The position numbers and the translations under genes are program-made. From the NCBI RefSeq assembly GCF_900188005.1, contig NZ_FZNR01000003.1, positions 372,001 to 436,000 of the forward strand: a DNA stretch of 64,000 nucleotides. The letters run 5' to 3'. This DNA comes from Actinoplanes regularis. Its GTDB lineage: Bacteria > Actinomycetota > Actinomycetes > Mycobacteriales > Micromonosporaceae. The notes below the pieces were generated by a model. The model did not search any database. It had not been told where the DNA came from and saw only the letters and a list, made by a program, of their open reading frames with translations. Positions 46,455 to 54,985 of this stretch are shown here, piece after piece; position 1 is the first letter of the stretch, and each line of letters opens with the position of its first letter.

Positions 46455-48095
46455 ATGACCACCGCACTTCCCGCCATCTATGTCCGGCAGTCCAGTGCGC
46501 GCCGGAACAAGTCCGAAGCCAGCCCAGAGACCCAGCGCGCCGCGACGGTGGAGCGCGCCACCCACGACCACCCGGGCTCCGAGATCTTGCGGTACGAGGA
46601 CATCGGCAAGAGTGGCTACGACACGGAGATCATCCGGCCCGACTATGACCGGCTGATCGCGGACATCAAGGCTGGCCGGATCACGCACGTCTACGTCTAC
46701 TACGTCTCGCGGCTGACCCGGCAGGACCCGAAGCAGGCGCTCCACGAGTTGCTGCCTTTGCTCGTCAACGGTCTGACGATCATCTCGACCACCGAGGGCA
46801 CCTTCGGCCCGGACAACACGATGGATCTCATCCACCTGTTGCTCCGACTAGACGCGGCCCACAACGAGAGCGCCAACAAGTCGAAGGCAGTCCGAGGCGC
46901 GAAAGCGCTCGCCCGCGCCGCCGGTGGCCATCTCGGGGGAGTTCCGTATGGCTTCACCACCGTAGAAAGGATCGAGCGGACTCCGGACGGAGCCCCAGTG
47001 GCCATCCGGGCTCTCGTGGTCGAGCCAACCGAGGCCCATTACCTACGGTTTGCGGCGCGTGCTGTCCGTTGGAATCACGCCGTCCACGCCGTTGCGCGGT
47101 ACTTCGAGCGCCGGGGCGTACCGACCCGTGGTGCAACCGTGGGCCGGAGCCGCATCGACTCGGGATGGTCGGATCGGTCACTTGGCTTGCGCCTACGTGA
47201 CCCGCGTATCGCTGGCCTGCCTGCCGTCGTGATCACGGACGCGAAGGGCAACACGACCGGATACGCCCTGGCCAGCGGGGTACCCGGCGAGCGGTCCCTC
47301 CCGGCTCCCGATCGAGCCATCATCACGACTGATGAATTCTGGGCTCTTCAGACCGCGCTCAACAGGCGAGCGGGCGCGCCCCGACGACCCAGCGACACGC
47401 CTTCGCTGCTCTCCGGCCTCGGCATCCTGTTCTGCGAGTGCAAGCGGCCGAAGAAGGCCCGGCGATTCAATGCTTCACCTACTCGCAACTCCTACCAGTG
47501 CAGTGCGCCCGCAGGGCGGCACTCTTGCACGATTTCTATGGCGACGCTTGACGCCTACGTCCGATTCCGTATCGGGCGACTGATCGACAGCTTCGATCCG
47601 GATAACCCGGATGATGCCGAGGTTGGAGCCATCCTCGCGGAGGCCACACGCCGGTACGCCGTGGCGCACGCCGACCCGGCAACCGCCGCCCAGCGCGCCA
47701 CGGTGGCCGCTGAACTCGTCGATGCGACCACCACGCTGAACCGGCTCGGGGAGACTCTGGCGACCGCCAAGGGTGCCGCCGCCCTGGTGGTGGAGCGTCA
47801 GGTGACCACGACGGGTGCCCGAGTCGACGAACTCACCGCGTCGTTGGCCGCGCTGAACGAGGCGATGACGCCCACCATTCCCCTGACCGGGTGGACCTCT
47901 AGCGAGCACGGCGACGAGGGCTCCTGGTGGGACTCCGCACCGATCGAGGAGCGCCGCGAGTTCGTCGGATTGTTCATAGACCGGCTGACCGTTCGTCGCG
48001 CCGCCGCGAAGGGCGGACGGCCGACCCGCTCGGACCCGTGGGGTGCCGTCGCTCCGCGTGTCGAGATCGACTGGGCCAAGGCCCCCTCGAACTGA
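46455..48095 (+). CDS. Large serine recombinase (integrase)
   Basis: 546 residues. N-terminal resolvase domain with the catalytic Ser13 in IYVRQSSARR and YYVSRLTRQD, a recombinase domain (HLGGVPYGF...) and a zinc ribbon (FCECKRP...YQCSAP...HSC), then a coiled coil (about 430-490). Catalyses site-specific integration and excision at the msrA core. The ATG at 46455 is preferred to an upstream in-frame GTG, because the latter would lie in the attL core. Confidence 0.93.
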   Translation: MTTALPAIYVRQSSARRNKSEASPETQRAATVERATHDHPGSEILRYEDIGKSGYDTEIIRPDYDRLIADIKAGRITHVYVYYVSRLTRQDPKQALHELLPLLVNGLTIISTTEGTFGPDNTMDLIHLLLRLDAAHNESANKSKAVRGAKALARAAGGHLGGVPYGFTTVERIERTPDGAPVAIRALVVEPTEAHYLRFAARAVRWNHAVHAVARYFERRGVPTRGATVGRSRIDSGWSDRSLGLRLRDPRIAGLPAVVITDAKGNTTGYALASGVPGERSLPAPDRAIITTDEFWALQTALNRRAGAPRRPSDTPSLLSGLGILFCECKRPKKARRFNASPTRNSYQCSAPAGRHSCTISMATLDAYVRFRIGRLIDSFDPDNPDDAEVGAILAEATRRYAVAHADPATAAQRATVAAELVDATTTLNRLGETLATAKGAAALVVERQVTTTGARVDELTASLAALNEAMTPTIPLTGWTSSEHGDEGSWWDSAPIEERREFVGLFIDRLTVRRAAAKGGRPTRSDPWGAVAPRVEIDWAKAPSN

Positions 48096-48181
48096 CCAGA
48101 ACGAGCCCGATAAGCAGGCCCCGGCCGAGCGATTCCGCCGCCGACCGAGGCCCTAACGGAACACTGGAGGTTCCGCTACCG

Positions 48182-48970
48182 ATGCACCCTACTTCCCTGA
48201 ACGTTCTTCCCCGCTCGGGTCGAGGTGTGGCCTACCTTGGCGCGCTGCTTGGCGCGGCCGTTTCGATCGCGGCCAACGTCGCGCACTCGTTCATCCCGCC
48301 GGACGGCGCCCCAGCCGGCTGGTCGCCGCGTGTCGGCGCGGTGTTGCTCTCGATCTTCTGGCCGGTCGCCCTGGCGGTCGTGATCGAGCTGGCGGTCCGC
48401 GTGCCGTGGCCGAGCGGCTGGCAATACATCGTCGTGCGGGCCGTCGGCCTCCTCCCGGTCGCGGCCGTCGCGGCGGTCGTCTCTTACCGGCACGGTTCCG
48501 GCCTGCTCACGTACTACGGTGAGGACCCGATCACGACGAGGTTCGGGCCGGTCGCGGTCGATGGCCTCCTACTGATCGCGACGATGGCGATTGTGGTTAC
48601 CGGCGACCGCGCAGCCGTGGTCAAGGCTGCCCTTCCGGTTGTCGCATCCGCAGCGCCTCGCCCAGTGCCGCTCGTTGTTCCGGCGGGCATCCGGGTGCTG
48701 CCGCTGGTGACGCTCAGAAATTCGCAGGCGAACGCAACCGGAGCGCCGGTACCTCCGTCCACCGCGAGCGGGACCGGAGCCGCAGAGAATTTCTCAGGCG
48801 GTGAGCCGGCCATCCCGCCGCCGCCTCCTGGTGGCCGTCCAGCCGCGCAGACTCGGCAACTCTGGGAGGCGCTGAAGAAGGTAAACCCGAAGCTCACCCA
48901 GACGCGCGCCGCCGAGCGGCTCGGGATCTCCCGGTGGGCGTTGCGGTCAGCGCTCGAAGCAACCGTGTGA
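48182..48970 (+). CDS. DUF2637 membrane protein with C-terminal HTH
   Basis: 262 residues. Four membrane segments of the DUF2637 type (LGALLGAAVSIAANVAHSF, FWPVALAVVIELAVRVPWP, VVSYRHGSGLLTYYGE, AVDGLLLIATMAIVV), a Pro/Ala/Thr linker, and a C-terminal helix-turn-helix (LTQTRAAERLGISRWALRSALE). Common on actinobacterial integrative elements and phages; function not established. GGAGG lies upstream of the ATG. Confidence 0.75.
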   Translation: MHPTSLNVLPRSGRGVAYLGALLGAAVSIAANVAHSFIPPDGAPAGWSPRVGAVLLSIFWPVALAVVIELAVRVPWPSGWQYIVVRAVGLLPVAAVAAVVSYRHGSGLLTYYGEDPITTRFGPVAVDGLLLIATMAIVVTGDRAAVVKAALPVVASAAPRPVPLVVPAGIRVLPLVTLRNSQANATGAPVPPSTASGTGAAENFSGGEPAIPPPPPGGRPAAQTRQLWEALKKVNPKLTQTRAAERLGISRWALRSALEATV

Positions 48971-48978
48971 CGTGAAGA

Positions 48979-49023
48979 AGGCCCGGCCCCGGCAGCTCAC
49001 GAAGAGCGGCCCAGGCCGGGCCT
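48979..49023. terminator. Hairpin after the DUF2637 gene
   Basis: AGGCCCGGCC (48979-48988) pairs with GGCCGGGCCT (49014-49023) around a 25-base loop, starting 9 bases after the stop. It sits in the convergent gap with the kinase gene. The rest of this gap holds nothing I can support. Confidence 0.5.
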
Positions 49024-49220
49024 GCGGCCGTCCGGGGCCGCACCAGCCCGCGCATCGTTGGGGGCGAATCAAACGGGCCGGAGTTCGCACCCGGCCCGGC
49101 AGGCGCCACGGGGAAGAGCCCGCCGAGCCGGGCGGTGAGCGGCGCCGACTACGTTCCCTGGGACGTCCGCCGGCAAGCAGACAGCCCGAGGCCGGCGCCA
49201 CGACTTGATCGCCTGTTCGG

Positions 49221-50030
49221 TTAGATCTCCAGGCTGCGGCGGTGCGAGGCCCAGCTTTCAGATGCCTTGACCAGGCGAAGGGTCCACGCGTCCTGAGTCC
49301 GCTCGCCTTCGCTCAGCCAAAATCGGGCATTGGCCGCCGCGAACCGGGTAACCGCCTCTGGTGAGCCGCTCGACCAGGTCGAGACTTTCTCCGCCCACTG
49401 CTCCGCTGCCGGCGGGGTGTGTCCGGCCGCGATCAACCAGATCACCCAAAGCGCAGGGTCCAGCCAGGCCGCGCCCCGAGTGGCCCATCCCCAGTCGACG
49501 AGTCGGGCGCGGTCACTGATCAGAACGTTGGTGTCGTTCCAGTCGGTGTGAAGTAGTGACGATCCGGCGAGTTCTTCTGCCGCTGCTGGCCGGTCAACGT
49601 ACTCGGCCCACCGGACCTCCGCGCGGCGGAGATCAACGGGCGGACACTTCATGGCCGCGATGTCGTGCAGAAGCCCTACGACGAGGGGCAGATCGGCGGA
49701 GCCGGGGCGGTAGTCGACGTGTCGGCCCTGGAGAGCCGTGAATACGAGCAGGTCCCATCCGCCCGACACGATGTGGCCGGCTAGGTCTGCACCGACATCT
49801 TCGAGGTAGGGGGCGATATCGGCCTCGCGCTGCTGGGTGAATACCCATCGGTGATCACTCGGCAGGCCCTTCACGAAGTAGGTGCCGCCCGCAGCCTCCA
49901 GCCGGATAGCAAGATGGCTGTTCTTACCCGCGTCAACCTGTTGAGCGGCATGTACTGGACCCGTGACCTCTTCGATCAGCGATCGAACCGAGTGCGGGAG
50001 AGCGAAGTACTGGATGCGGACGCTTGGCAC
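49221..50030 (-). CDS. Aminoglycoside-phosphotransferase-like kinase
   Basis: 269 residues. Kinase-like fold: LLHTDWNDTNVLIS is the catalytic HxDxxxxN loop and RLVDWGWATRG the metal-binding DxD-like site. The GTG at 50030 has AGGAAGG six bases upstream; a longer frame from ATG 50081 lacks one. Third gene of the leftward cassette. It may phosphorylate the peptide product, give self-resistance, or act on an unrelated small molecule. Confidence 0.75.
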   Translation of the reverse strand: MPSVRIQYFALPHSVRSLIEEVTGPVHAAQQVDAGKNSHLAIRLEAAGGTYFVKGLPSDHRWVFTQQREADIAPYLEDVGADLAGHIVSGGWDLLVFTALQGRHVDYRPGSADLPLVVGLLHDIAAMKCPPVDLRRAEVRWAEYVDRPAAAEELAGSSLLHTDWNDTNVLISDRARLVDWGWATRGAAWLDPALWVIWLIAAGHTPPAAEQWAEKVSTWSSGSPEAVTRFAAANARFWLSEGERTQDAWTLRLVKASESWASHRRSLEI

Positions 50031-50112
50031 GGATCGCCTTCCTGGGATCTCCGGTCGGGTTGCCCCGGACGGCAGCGCCATGGCACGCCGGCCGCCCGGG
50101 GCTAAGGGGTAA

Positions 50113-50283
50113 CTAGTCGCCGTACGGGTTCGAGTCGCCGCACCCGCGGGTGTTGCCGACGGAGATCTGCTCGACGGTGGTGATGACGATGCCGACCGGC
50201 TCCGCCGACGGGGCCTGCGAGACGACCGTGGAGGTCGCCGACTCGGGACGGCGGGACATGATCTGAACCGGGGTGGGGCTCAT
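50113..50283 (-). CDS. Candidate ribosomally made precursor peptide
   Basis: 56 residues. AAGGAG lies five bases before the ATG, and the ATG overlaps the radical SAM stop (ATGA). The N-terminal about 40 residues are leader-like (MSPTPVQIMSRRPESATS...GIVITTVEQISV). The C-terminus is GNTRGCGDSNPYGD, rich in Gly, Asn, Asp with one Cys and one Tyr, quite unlike the leader. Small size, position and coupling to a SPASM enzyme suggest a RiPP precursor. No database match was possible. Confidence 0.6.
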   Translation of the reverse strand: MSPTPVQIMSRRPESATSTVVSQAPSAEPVGIVITTVEQISVGNTRGCGDSNPYGD

Positions 50284-51407
50284 GACTTCTCCTTCATGCC
50301 GTGCTGACAGTAATGACCTAGTGGTGCCTTCGCTTCCTGGTACACGCGCGCCATGGGTCGGCATACCCGGCAGGTGGACGAGAGCTTGCAGCCCGTACAT
50401 CCACCCGTGCGAAGCATTTGGGCGTCTGCGATTCCAGGCAGACGCAGGAGGCCGGCTGGGCCTTCGACCAGCAGGTTGATGGGGTTGTCGCGCCCGACCT
50501 GGCACATGGTGACCATGCCGTGGGGGTCGACGGCGAACGACGTATGACCGGCCGGGCAGCCCGCGAAGGCATCCGTTTTGCCGATGTAGGCACCCGCCTG
50601 AGCGTCGAGAGGACCGCGCTCACCTCGCCAGGTCGGCGAAAGCGAGCCCACGATGCGGTGCGAATCGCTGAGCTCGTCGGCGAGCGACTTCATGTCTTGC
50701 ACTTCGTGTTCGTTGTGCTTGGTGACAAGAATCGTCACCTCGATCGGCAACCTGGCTGCCTTCGCGGCCTGGAGGCCACGAAGAGTCATGGTGAAGGCGG
50801 TCTTGTTCCTGGTGAGCGCCTCGGTGGACTCGGGGGTTGCCCCGTAGATCGAGACGGTGATCTTGTGCGGCGGCCGGTTTGTGAACAGGTCGATCAGCTC
50901 AGGGCGAGCGAGCCGGGAGCCGTTCGTCAAGATCTCGATCATCATTCCGGCGTCATAGGCGCGCTCGTAGGCGGGGATGAAGTCTGGGTCGATGAGCGGC
51001 TCACCGCCCGTGATCTTGAAATAGAGCACGCCCATATCGCGCAACGTGTCGATCATGGTCAGCTTGGCGTCTCTGGACATGCCGGCGAAGGGGCGCTCCG
51101 GTAGGTAGCAATGCTCGCAGGCGAAGTTGCAGCCGAGGTTGATCTCCCACGAGGCGCGGCTGTACGTGACCGGCTGGGTTGACGGCGGCCGAACCAACAG
51201 CGTCTCTCGGATGGGCCGGGATCTGAAGGCCACGCCTGCCCATGCTTGCTCGGCGGCGTCAGCGAACCAATCGGGAACATCGCCGCCCTGGTCCGCTACG
51301 TCGCCGAGCAGAGCGTAGAAGCGCGATGGCAGTTGTAGGGCTTCAGAGCAGCCGGGCCGGACGGCGACGAACTTATCCTCTTGCGGGCTAACGATTGCCT
51401 CGAACAC
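50280..51407 (-). CDS. Radical SAM-SPASM peptide maturase
   Basis: 375 residues. CNFACEHC (Cys93, 97, 100) binds the SAM iron-sulfur cluster; TGGEPLIDPDF is the next motif. The C-terminal SPASM region has Cys in FAGCPAG, VTMCQVG, GGCTGCKLSSTCRVCRP and HYCQHG, enough for two auxiliary clusters. The N-terminal about 70 residues precede the barrel and may be a leader-binding domain. GGGAGG precedes the GTG. First gene of the cassette, coupled to the candidate substrate peptide. Confidence 0.85.
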   Translation of the reverse strand: MFEAIVSPQEDKFVAVRPGCSEALQLPSRFYALLGDVADQGGDVPDWFADAAEQAWAGVAFRSRPIRETLLVRPPSTQPVTYSRASWEINLGCNFACEHCYLPERPFAGMSRDAKLTMIDTLRDMGVLYFKITGGEPLIDPDFIPAYERAYDAGMMIEILTNGSRLARPELIDLFTNRPPHKITVSIYGATPESTEALTRNKTAFTMTLRGLQAAKAARLPIEVTILVTKHNEHEVQDMKSLADELSDSHRIVGSLSPTWRGERGPLDAQAGAYIGKTDAFAGCPAGHTSFAVDPHGMVTMCQVGRDNPINLLVEGPAGLLRLPGIADAQMLRTGGCTGCKLSSTCRVCRPMARVYQEAKAPLGHYCQHGMKEKS

Positions 51408-51534
51408 CTGGTGCCTCCCTCTGACCTTGCGGAAGCTCTACGGATTTGCCTTCCGTGCTTGCGCGGCCCTGACCTACGCCGCCGTCGCGCTGTCAAGCAC
51501 GAGGTCCCATGCCGTCCGGATCTAGCTCCAAGGT

Positions 51535-51711
51535 CTAGCGACCTTTAGAAGGCGTTTCCGGGTCAGGGATCCAGACCTCGCGGCCGGGACCACTCCCGGT
51601 ATCGATCCAGATCAAATCGCCCGGTCGCCCATCGGGGCCGTCCTGTCGGGAAATGACGGCGAACGTGGGTGGATCGTCCTCCGGGTCGCACGCTCCGCTG
51701 ACCCGGCTCAT
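51535..51711 (-). CDS. Small hypothetical protein of the element
   Basis: 58 residues (MSRVSGACDPEDDPPTFAV..., DLIWIDTGSGPGREVWIPDP). The ATG overlaps the upstream stop (ATGA), so translation is coupled to the Cys-motif gene. Acidic and Trp/Pro rich. Unknown function. Confidence 0.5.
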   Translation of the reverse strand: MSRVSGACDPEDDPPTFAVISRQDGPDGRPGDLIWIDTGSGPGREVWIPDPETPSKGR

Positions 51712-51953
51712 CGGCTCGCCTCCCTGATCTGCGGGGTCCAGTGGAGGAACCGCTCGAACAACTCGGGCGCCGAGACTGGAGGCAGCTCTCGGGCGGCTTT
51801 CTCAAGGAGCCCCCACATCAGAGTGCGTAGCTCCGTCGGGTTCATCGCCCCGACCAGGTGCTCTCGCGCCGGGCTGCACGGCCAGGCCTCGCCGCACACG
51901 TTGCAGTCCCAGCGGGGCCGTTCGCCCTGGTGGTCCATTCGAGGAACTACCAC
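51708..51953 (-). CDS. Small CxxCGxxWPC protein
   Basis: 81 residues from GTG 51953 (GAGGGGG upstream); ATG 51938 is an alternative. The motif CNVCGEAWPCSPAREH is at the N-terminus and a helical tail with FLHWTPQIREASR at the C-terminus. It overlaps both neighbours in a leftward run of three small genes. Confidence 0.55.
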   Translation of the reverse strand: MVVPRMDHQGERPRWDCNVCGEAWPCSPAREHLVGAMNPTELRTLMWGLLEKAARELPPVSAPELFERFLHWTPQIREASR

Positions 51954-52207
51954 GAGGAGCCCCCTCTTGCACGGCGCTCCTGGGCCGGGGTCAACGCACC
52001 TGCGCGGCCGACCTGGAACAGCGGCTTTGTGTTCGCGTTCCAAGCTGGAGCGCTCGGCGGAGGGTCGCTGACCGATGTCTGAGTGCGGCGCTCCTCATGC
52101 TGTCGGCTCTCTTCCATCCATGCCTCGATGCACGGCCAGGGCAAGCCGCAGGTGCAGCGGGGATGGCTGAAGAGCCACCACCTACGCGCCCTCTTGCGAT
52201 GCTGCAT
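51947..52207 (-). CDS. Small CxCGxPWPC protein
   Basis: 86 residues. AGGAGG lies four bases before ATG 52207, which decides the start over a longer frame. Basic N-terminus, then CTCGLPWPCIEAW, the same theme as the downstream gene and the host protein at 40050. Unknown function. Confidence 0.55.
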   Translation of the reverse strand: MQHRKRARRWWLFSHPRCTCGLPWPCIEAWMEESRQHEERRTQTSVSDPPPSAPAWNANTKPLFQVGRAGALTPAQERRARGGSSW

Positions 52208-52425
52208 TGCGCCTCCTACGGTTGCCAGCCGATAGGGCCACGCCGGAGAGTTGAACGCAGCGGTGACGAGGTCACCGACAGCGTTGCGGACAATCTGAAC
52301 GAGGTGTGTCGTGGCCGGGCATCGTTTGATGCTCCACTCGCCGCACCGCCGCAATGGCAGGTGCGGCGAGCGAGGATCTTGTGACGCCGTGTTGCCAGTC
52401 TTGAGCGAACTCGGCCGGCTCTCCA

Positions 52426-52479
52426 GGTGTTGTCAGTTGGCAACCCTTGCCTTGACAACACCCTCCGTGCGATCAGGAT
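52426..52479. promoter_or_regulatory. Operator and promoter of the XRE regulator gene
   Basis: GGTGTTGTCA (52426-52435) and TGACAACACC (52453-52462) form a perfect inverted repeat. The right arm covers a -35 box TTGACA (52452-52457); CAGGAT (52474-52479) is a -10 candidate at 16 bases. Transcription would begin about two bases before the GTG at 52488, so leaderless. The layout suggests repression by a bound dimer, perhaps the XRE protein itself. The rest of the 280-base gap shows GTTGCCA and TTGGCAAC half sites only. Confidence 0.5.
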
Positions 52480-52487
52480 GATGGAGC

Positions 52488-53726
52488 GTGGCCGAAAGAG
52501 AATCCTTTAAGGATGCGTTGCGTCGTATTCGAGAGGCACGTGGCCTCTCGCTTCGAGCGCTGTCGCGCATCGCACCGCTTGACGCTGGCCACTTAAGCAA
52601 GATCGAAAATGGGCGTCGCGCTCCAACCCTGGATGTTGCCAAGGCACTCGATCGGGCCCTACAGAGCAAGGGCGAACTAATAACACTTGCTCACCTTGAA
52701 AGGTCCGAACGTGTGCGACGAGCGCTACCGTTTGATCCCATGAGACGACGAAGTCTTCTCGCGTTGGGGGTAACGGCAACCGCCATCGCCAGCACGGGAC
52801 CTGTGAACACACCTCGTAGTGCCAAGATCGGCATTGCTGATGCCAGGGAACTCCAAGACGCCGCCGCATGGCTGTATGGCCTTGACTACCAGCACGGCGG
52901 TGCGACCCTTTGGCGCGCAGCTAAGGCCGCAGCCCAGGATGGCCATGACATGCTCGAAAATGGGCTATATGGTGACGTTGTCGAGCAGCAGATAATTAAG
53001 GCAACAAGCCGCGTTGAAATGTGTGCAGGATGGTTAGCGTTCGACGCTGGCCGACACGATCTTGCCCGGTCGTGCTACACGGAAGCGCTTGCCCTTGCCC
53101 GCCAAGTTGGTGATGCAGAGGTTGAGGTTCACGCCCTATCGAATCTCGCCTTCCAAAGTAACGTACTTGGTCGCCCGCGCGAGGCAATGCGTTTCATTGA
53201 GGGCGCAGTGCGCGCGGACTCGGCGCCACATGGGCAAGCTTTCCTTTCGGCAATCCCGCACCTTCGGCGCTCTGTGGCGCTCTCTCTTAGCAATGACAAA
53301 ACAGGGCACGAGAAGGCGATCGGGGCGGCACGAAAGGTTCTTGATAGAGACCACGACAAGCCGGCCGAGGAGTGGTGCTCTTTCCTCAGCGCGGCAGAGC
53401 TGGATGGCGTCGAAGGGACTTGTCTGGTTGAGCTAAGGCAACCAAAGCGGGCTGGAATCCTACTAGAACGCGCCATTCGGGGGTTGGATCTCAACTATGC
53501 CCGCAACAGGGCGCTATATCGCGTGAGATTGGCGCGCGCGCGACTTGATTCGAAACTCGCCGACGGGGCAGCAGAGGCCGCCGTTGCAGCCCTGGACGAT
53601 CTTGATAATCAGGTCGCAAGCTGGAGGGTTGAAAGCGAGCTCGCCACCGTTGTGACACGTTTGACAGAGTTTCCGCACGAGGGCTCAGTCAGAGATTTCT
53701 TGGATCGATACCACGCTAGGAAGTAA
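52488..53726 (+). CDS. XRE-family regulator with TPR-like C-terminus
   Basis: 412 residues. An N-terminal Cro/CI-type helix-turn-helix (LRRIREARGLSLRALSRIAPLDAGHLSKIENGRRAPTL) precedes a long helical region with TPR-like repeats (YTEALALARQVGDAEVEVHALSNLAFQSNVLGR). Lower GC than its neighbours and with TTA codons at residues 36 and 183. Such genes are frequent in actinomycetes and often sit beside a small effector gene, here a GNAT. Likely element regulator or sensor. Confidence 0.85.
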   Translation: MAERESFKDALRRIREARGLSLRALSRIAPLDAGHLSKIENGRRAPTLDVAKALDRALQSKGELITLAHLERSERVRRALPFDPMRRRSLLALGVTATAIASTGPVNTPRSAKIGIADARELQDAAAWLYGLDYQHGGATLWRAAKAAAQDGHDMLENGLYGDVVEQQIIKATSRVEMCAGWLAFDAGRHDLARSCYTEALALARQVGDAEVEVHALSNLAFQSNVLGRPREAMRFIEGAVRADSAPHGQAFLSAIPHLRRSVALSLSNDKTGHEKAIGAARKVLDRDHDKPAEEWCSFLSAAELDGVEGTCLVELRQPKRAGILLERAIRGLDLNYARNRALYRVRLARARLDSKLADGAAEAAVAALDDLDNQVASWRVESELATVVTRLTEFPHEGSVRDFLDRYHARK

Positions 53727-53760
53727 ATAGCTTAGATCCCGCTCGACGAGAAAGGTGACC

Positions 53761-54318
53761 ATGGCCTCACCCGCAGAACTGAACGTCTCGACCCTGCAAT
53801 CTCCAGATTTGGAGAAGCGCCGAAAGGTGTTGCTTGACGTCTATGAAGAGGTCTATCGCGAGCGGCTTGGAGACCCATTTTTCTCAACACCGCGGTACTG
53901 GGAAAGGCTCCAGGGCTACGCATCCCGACAGGGTTTCGCAATATCGATCGGCGAGGCAGGCGGGACCCCCATCGGCTACGCGCTCGGCTACACGCTTCCC
54001 GCCGGAAGTGGGTGGTGGCGAGGACTGTCGTCCGACGTCAGCAAGGACGAATTGCACGAGGATGGACACCGAACGTTTGCGTTGACAGAAATAATGGTGC
54101 GCGAATCTTGGCGCCGTCGCGGCTTCGCGCGTCGACTGCATGACGAGCTATTAGCGAATCGGAAAGAGGATCGGGCAACCCTCTTGGTTCTTCCGGACAA
54201 CACTCCCGCAACGACTGCATATGCGTCTTGGGGATGGCAGAAGCTAGGCGAACTGAAGCCTTTTGACGACTCCCCAACTTACGATGCAATGGTCGTTTCA
54301 CTGCCGATTGCGTCATGA
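53761..54318 (+). CDS. GNAT acetyltransferase of the element
   Basis: 185 residues. VRESWRRRGFARRLHDELLANR is the acetyl-CoA motif, and PATTAYASWGWQKLG is the C-terminal strand. GAGAAAGG precedes the ATG. A TTA codon at residue 131. It follows the XRE gene by 34 bases and is probably co-transcribed. Could be a modifying enzyme, or a toxin-like acetylase. Confidence 0.78.
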   Translation: MASPAELNVSTLQSPDLEKRRKVLLDVYEEVYRERLGDPFFSTPRYWERLQGYASRQGFAISIGEAGGTPIGYALGYTLPAGSGWWRGLSSDVSKDELHEDGHRTFALTEIMVRESWRRRGFARRLHDELLANRKEDRATLLVLPDNTPATTAYASWGWQKLGELKPFDDSPTYDAMVVSLPIAS

Positions 54319-54549
54319 CGCACGCTGGCAGCCGCAGCATGACGAACGCCTTCACCTGATCGTGATCAGTGCTTGTAGGCGGGCTGCCTGATCGGTATGC
54401 CGAGCGAGAGCAGGAAGCAGCCGCCCGGACGAAGCGGGCGACGGCGTCGGGCGCTGATGCGCCGTGCGCGAGCGCGGCAAGGGGGCCGACGGCCCATCGT
54501 CAGAGGGTTACGCAGTCGGGCGCCGGGGAGACCCGGCCTGCTTGCGTCT

Positions 54550-54653
54550 GTGACGAAGTGACGGAACGAACGTCACTCTGTATTGCTGCTATAGGAGTCG
54601 TCGTCGTCCTATAGCAGCAATAGAGAGTGACGCAACTTCCGTCACTCCGTCAC
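54550..54653. repeat. 104-bp dyad with six symmetric GTGAC sites
   Basis: Inner arms 54572-54596 and 54607-54631 match in 24 of 25 pairs around a loop of GTC/GTCG repeats. Outer arms 54558-54566 and 54637-54645 match perfectly, each set off by five bases. GTGAC or GTCAC lies at 54550, 54558, 54572 and at the mirror positions 54627, 54641, 54649. The centre is unusually AT-rich (TATTGCTGCTATAGGA). Candidate replication or transfer origin, packaging site, or regulator array. Confidence 0.75.
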
Positions 54654-54985
54654 ACCGGCCGAGCCCTGTAAGTCCGCCACCCTCCGCGTGCACACGTCCG
54701 CGCTCCCGGCCCACTTGCCACTCGGGCGCACCGCTCGCGCTGCCCACCACCACCGCCACACACGACCGTCCCGCCGCCTCGGCAGGCCGGTCGCGCCGCC
54801 GCGCCTCGACCCTCTGGGCGGGAGTCGAGGCGGGGCGCCGCAATGTGCAGCAGCTCCCGGGCGGAGCCGGAAGCCTCTCAGTACCAAGGCTCCGCCCGGT
54901 CACCCCCTACCGCCCGCCAAACCACCGTGGCCCACGCCGCCCGGGACCGCCCCTGCCCGCCCAACGACAAGGAGCCTCACCGCCC
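54654..54985. other. Gap right of the dyad
   Basis: Pro/Arg-rich sequence open in several frames, none with a ribosome site until AAGGAG near 54969, which serves the gene at 54986. A GTCAC-rich edge continues from the dyad. No other structure seen. The stretch left of the dyad (54319-54549) is equally empty. Confidence 0.45.

Noticed and set aside
49333..49551. Small plus-strand frames inside the kinase and radical SAM genes
   Set aside because: Overlapped fully by minus-strand genes with motifs and ribosome sites; no independent support.
50113..50160. Similarity of the peptide end NPYGD to the msrA end KNPNGYC as a second attachment site
   Set aside because: The shared DNA is only a few bases of GCCGT..GGGTTC; the core TGGGGTTCTT is absent and the frames differ.
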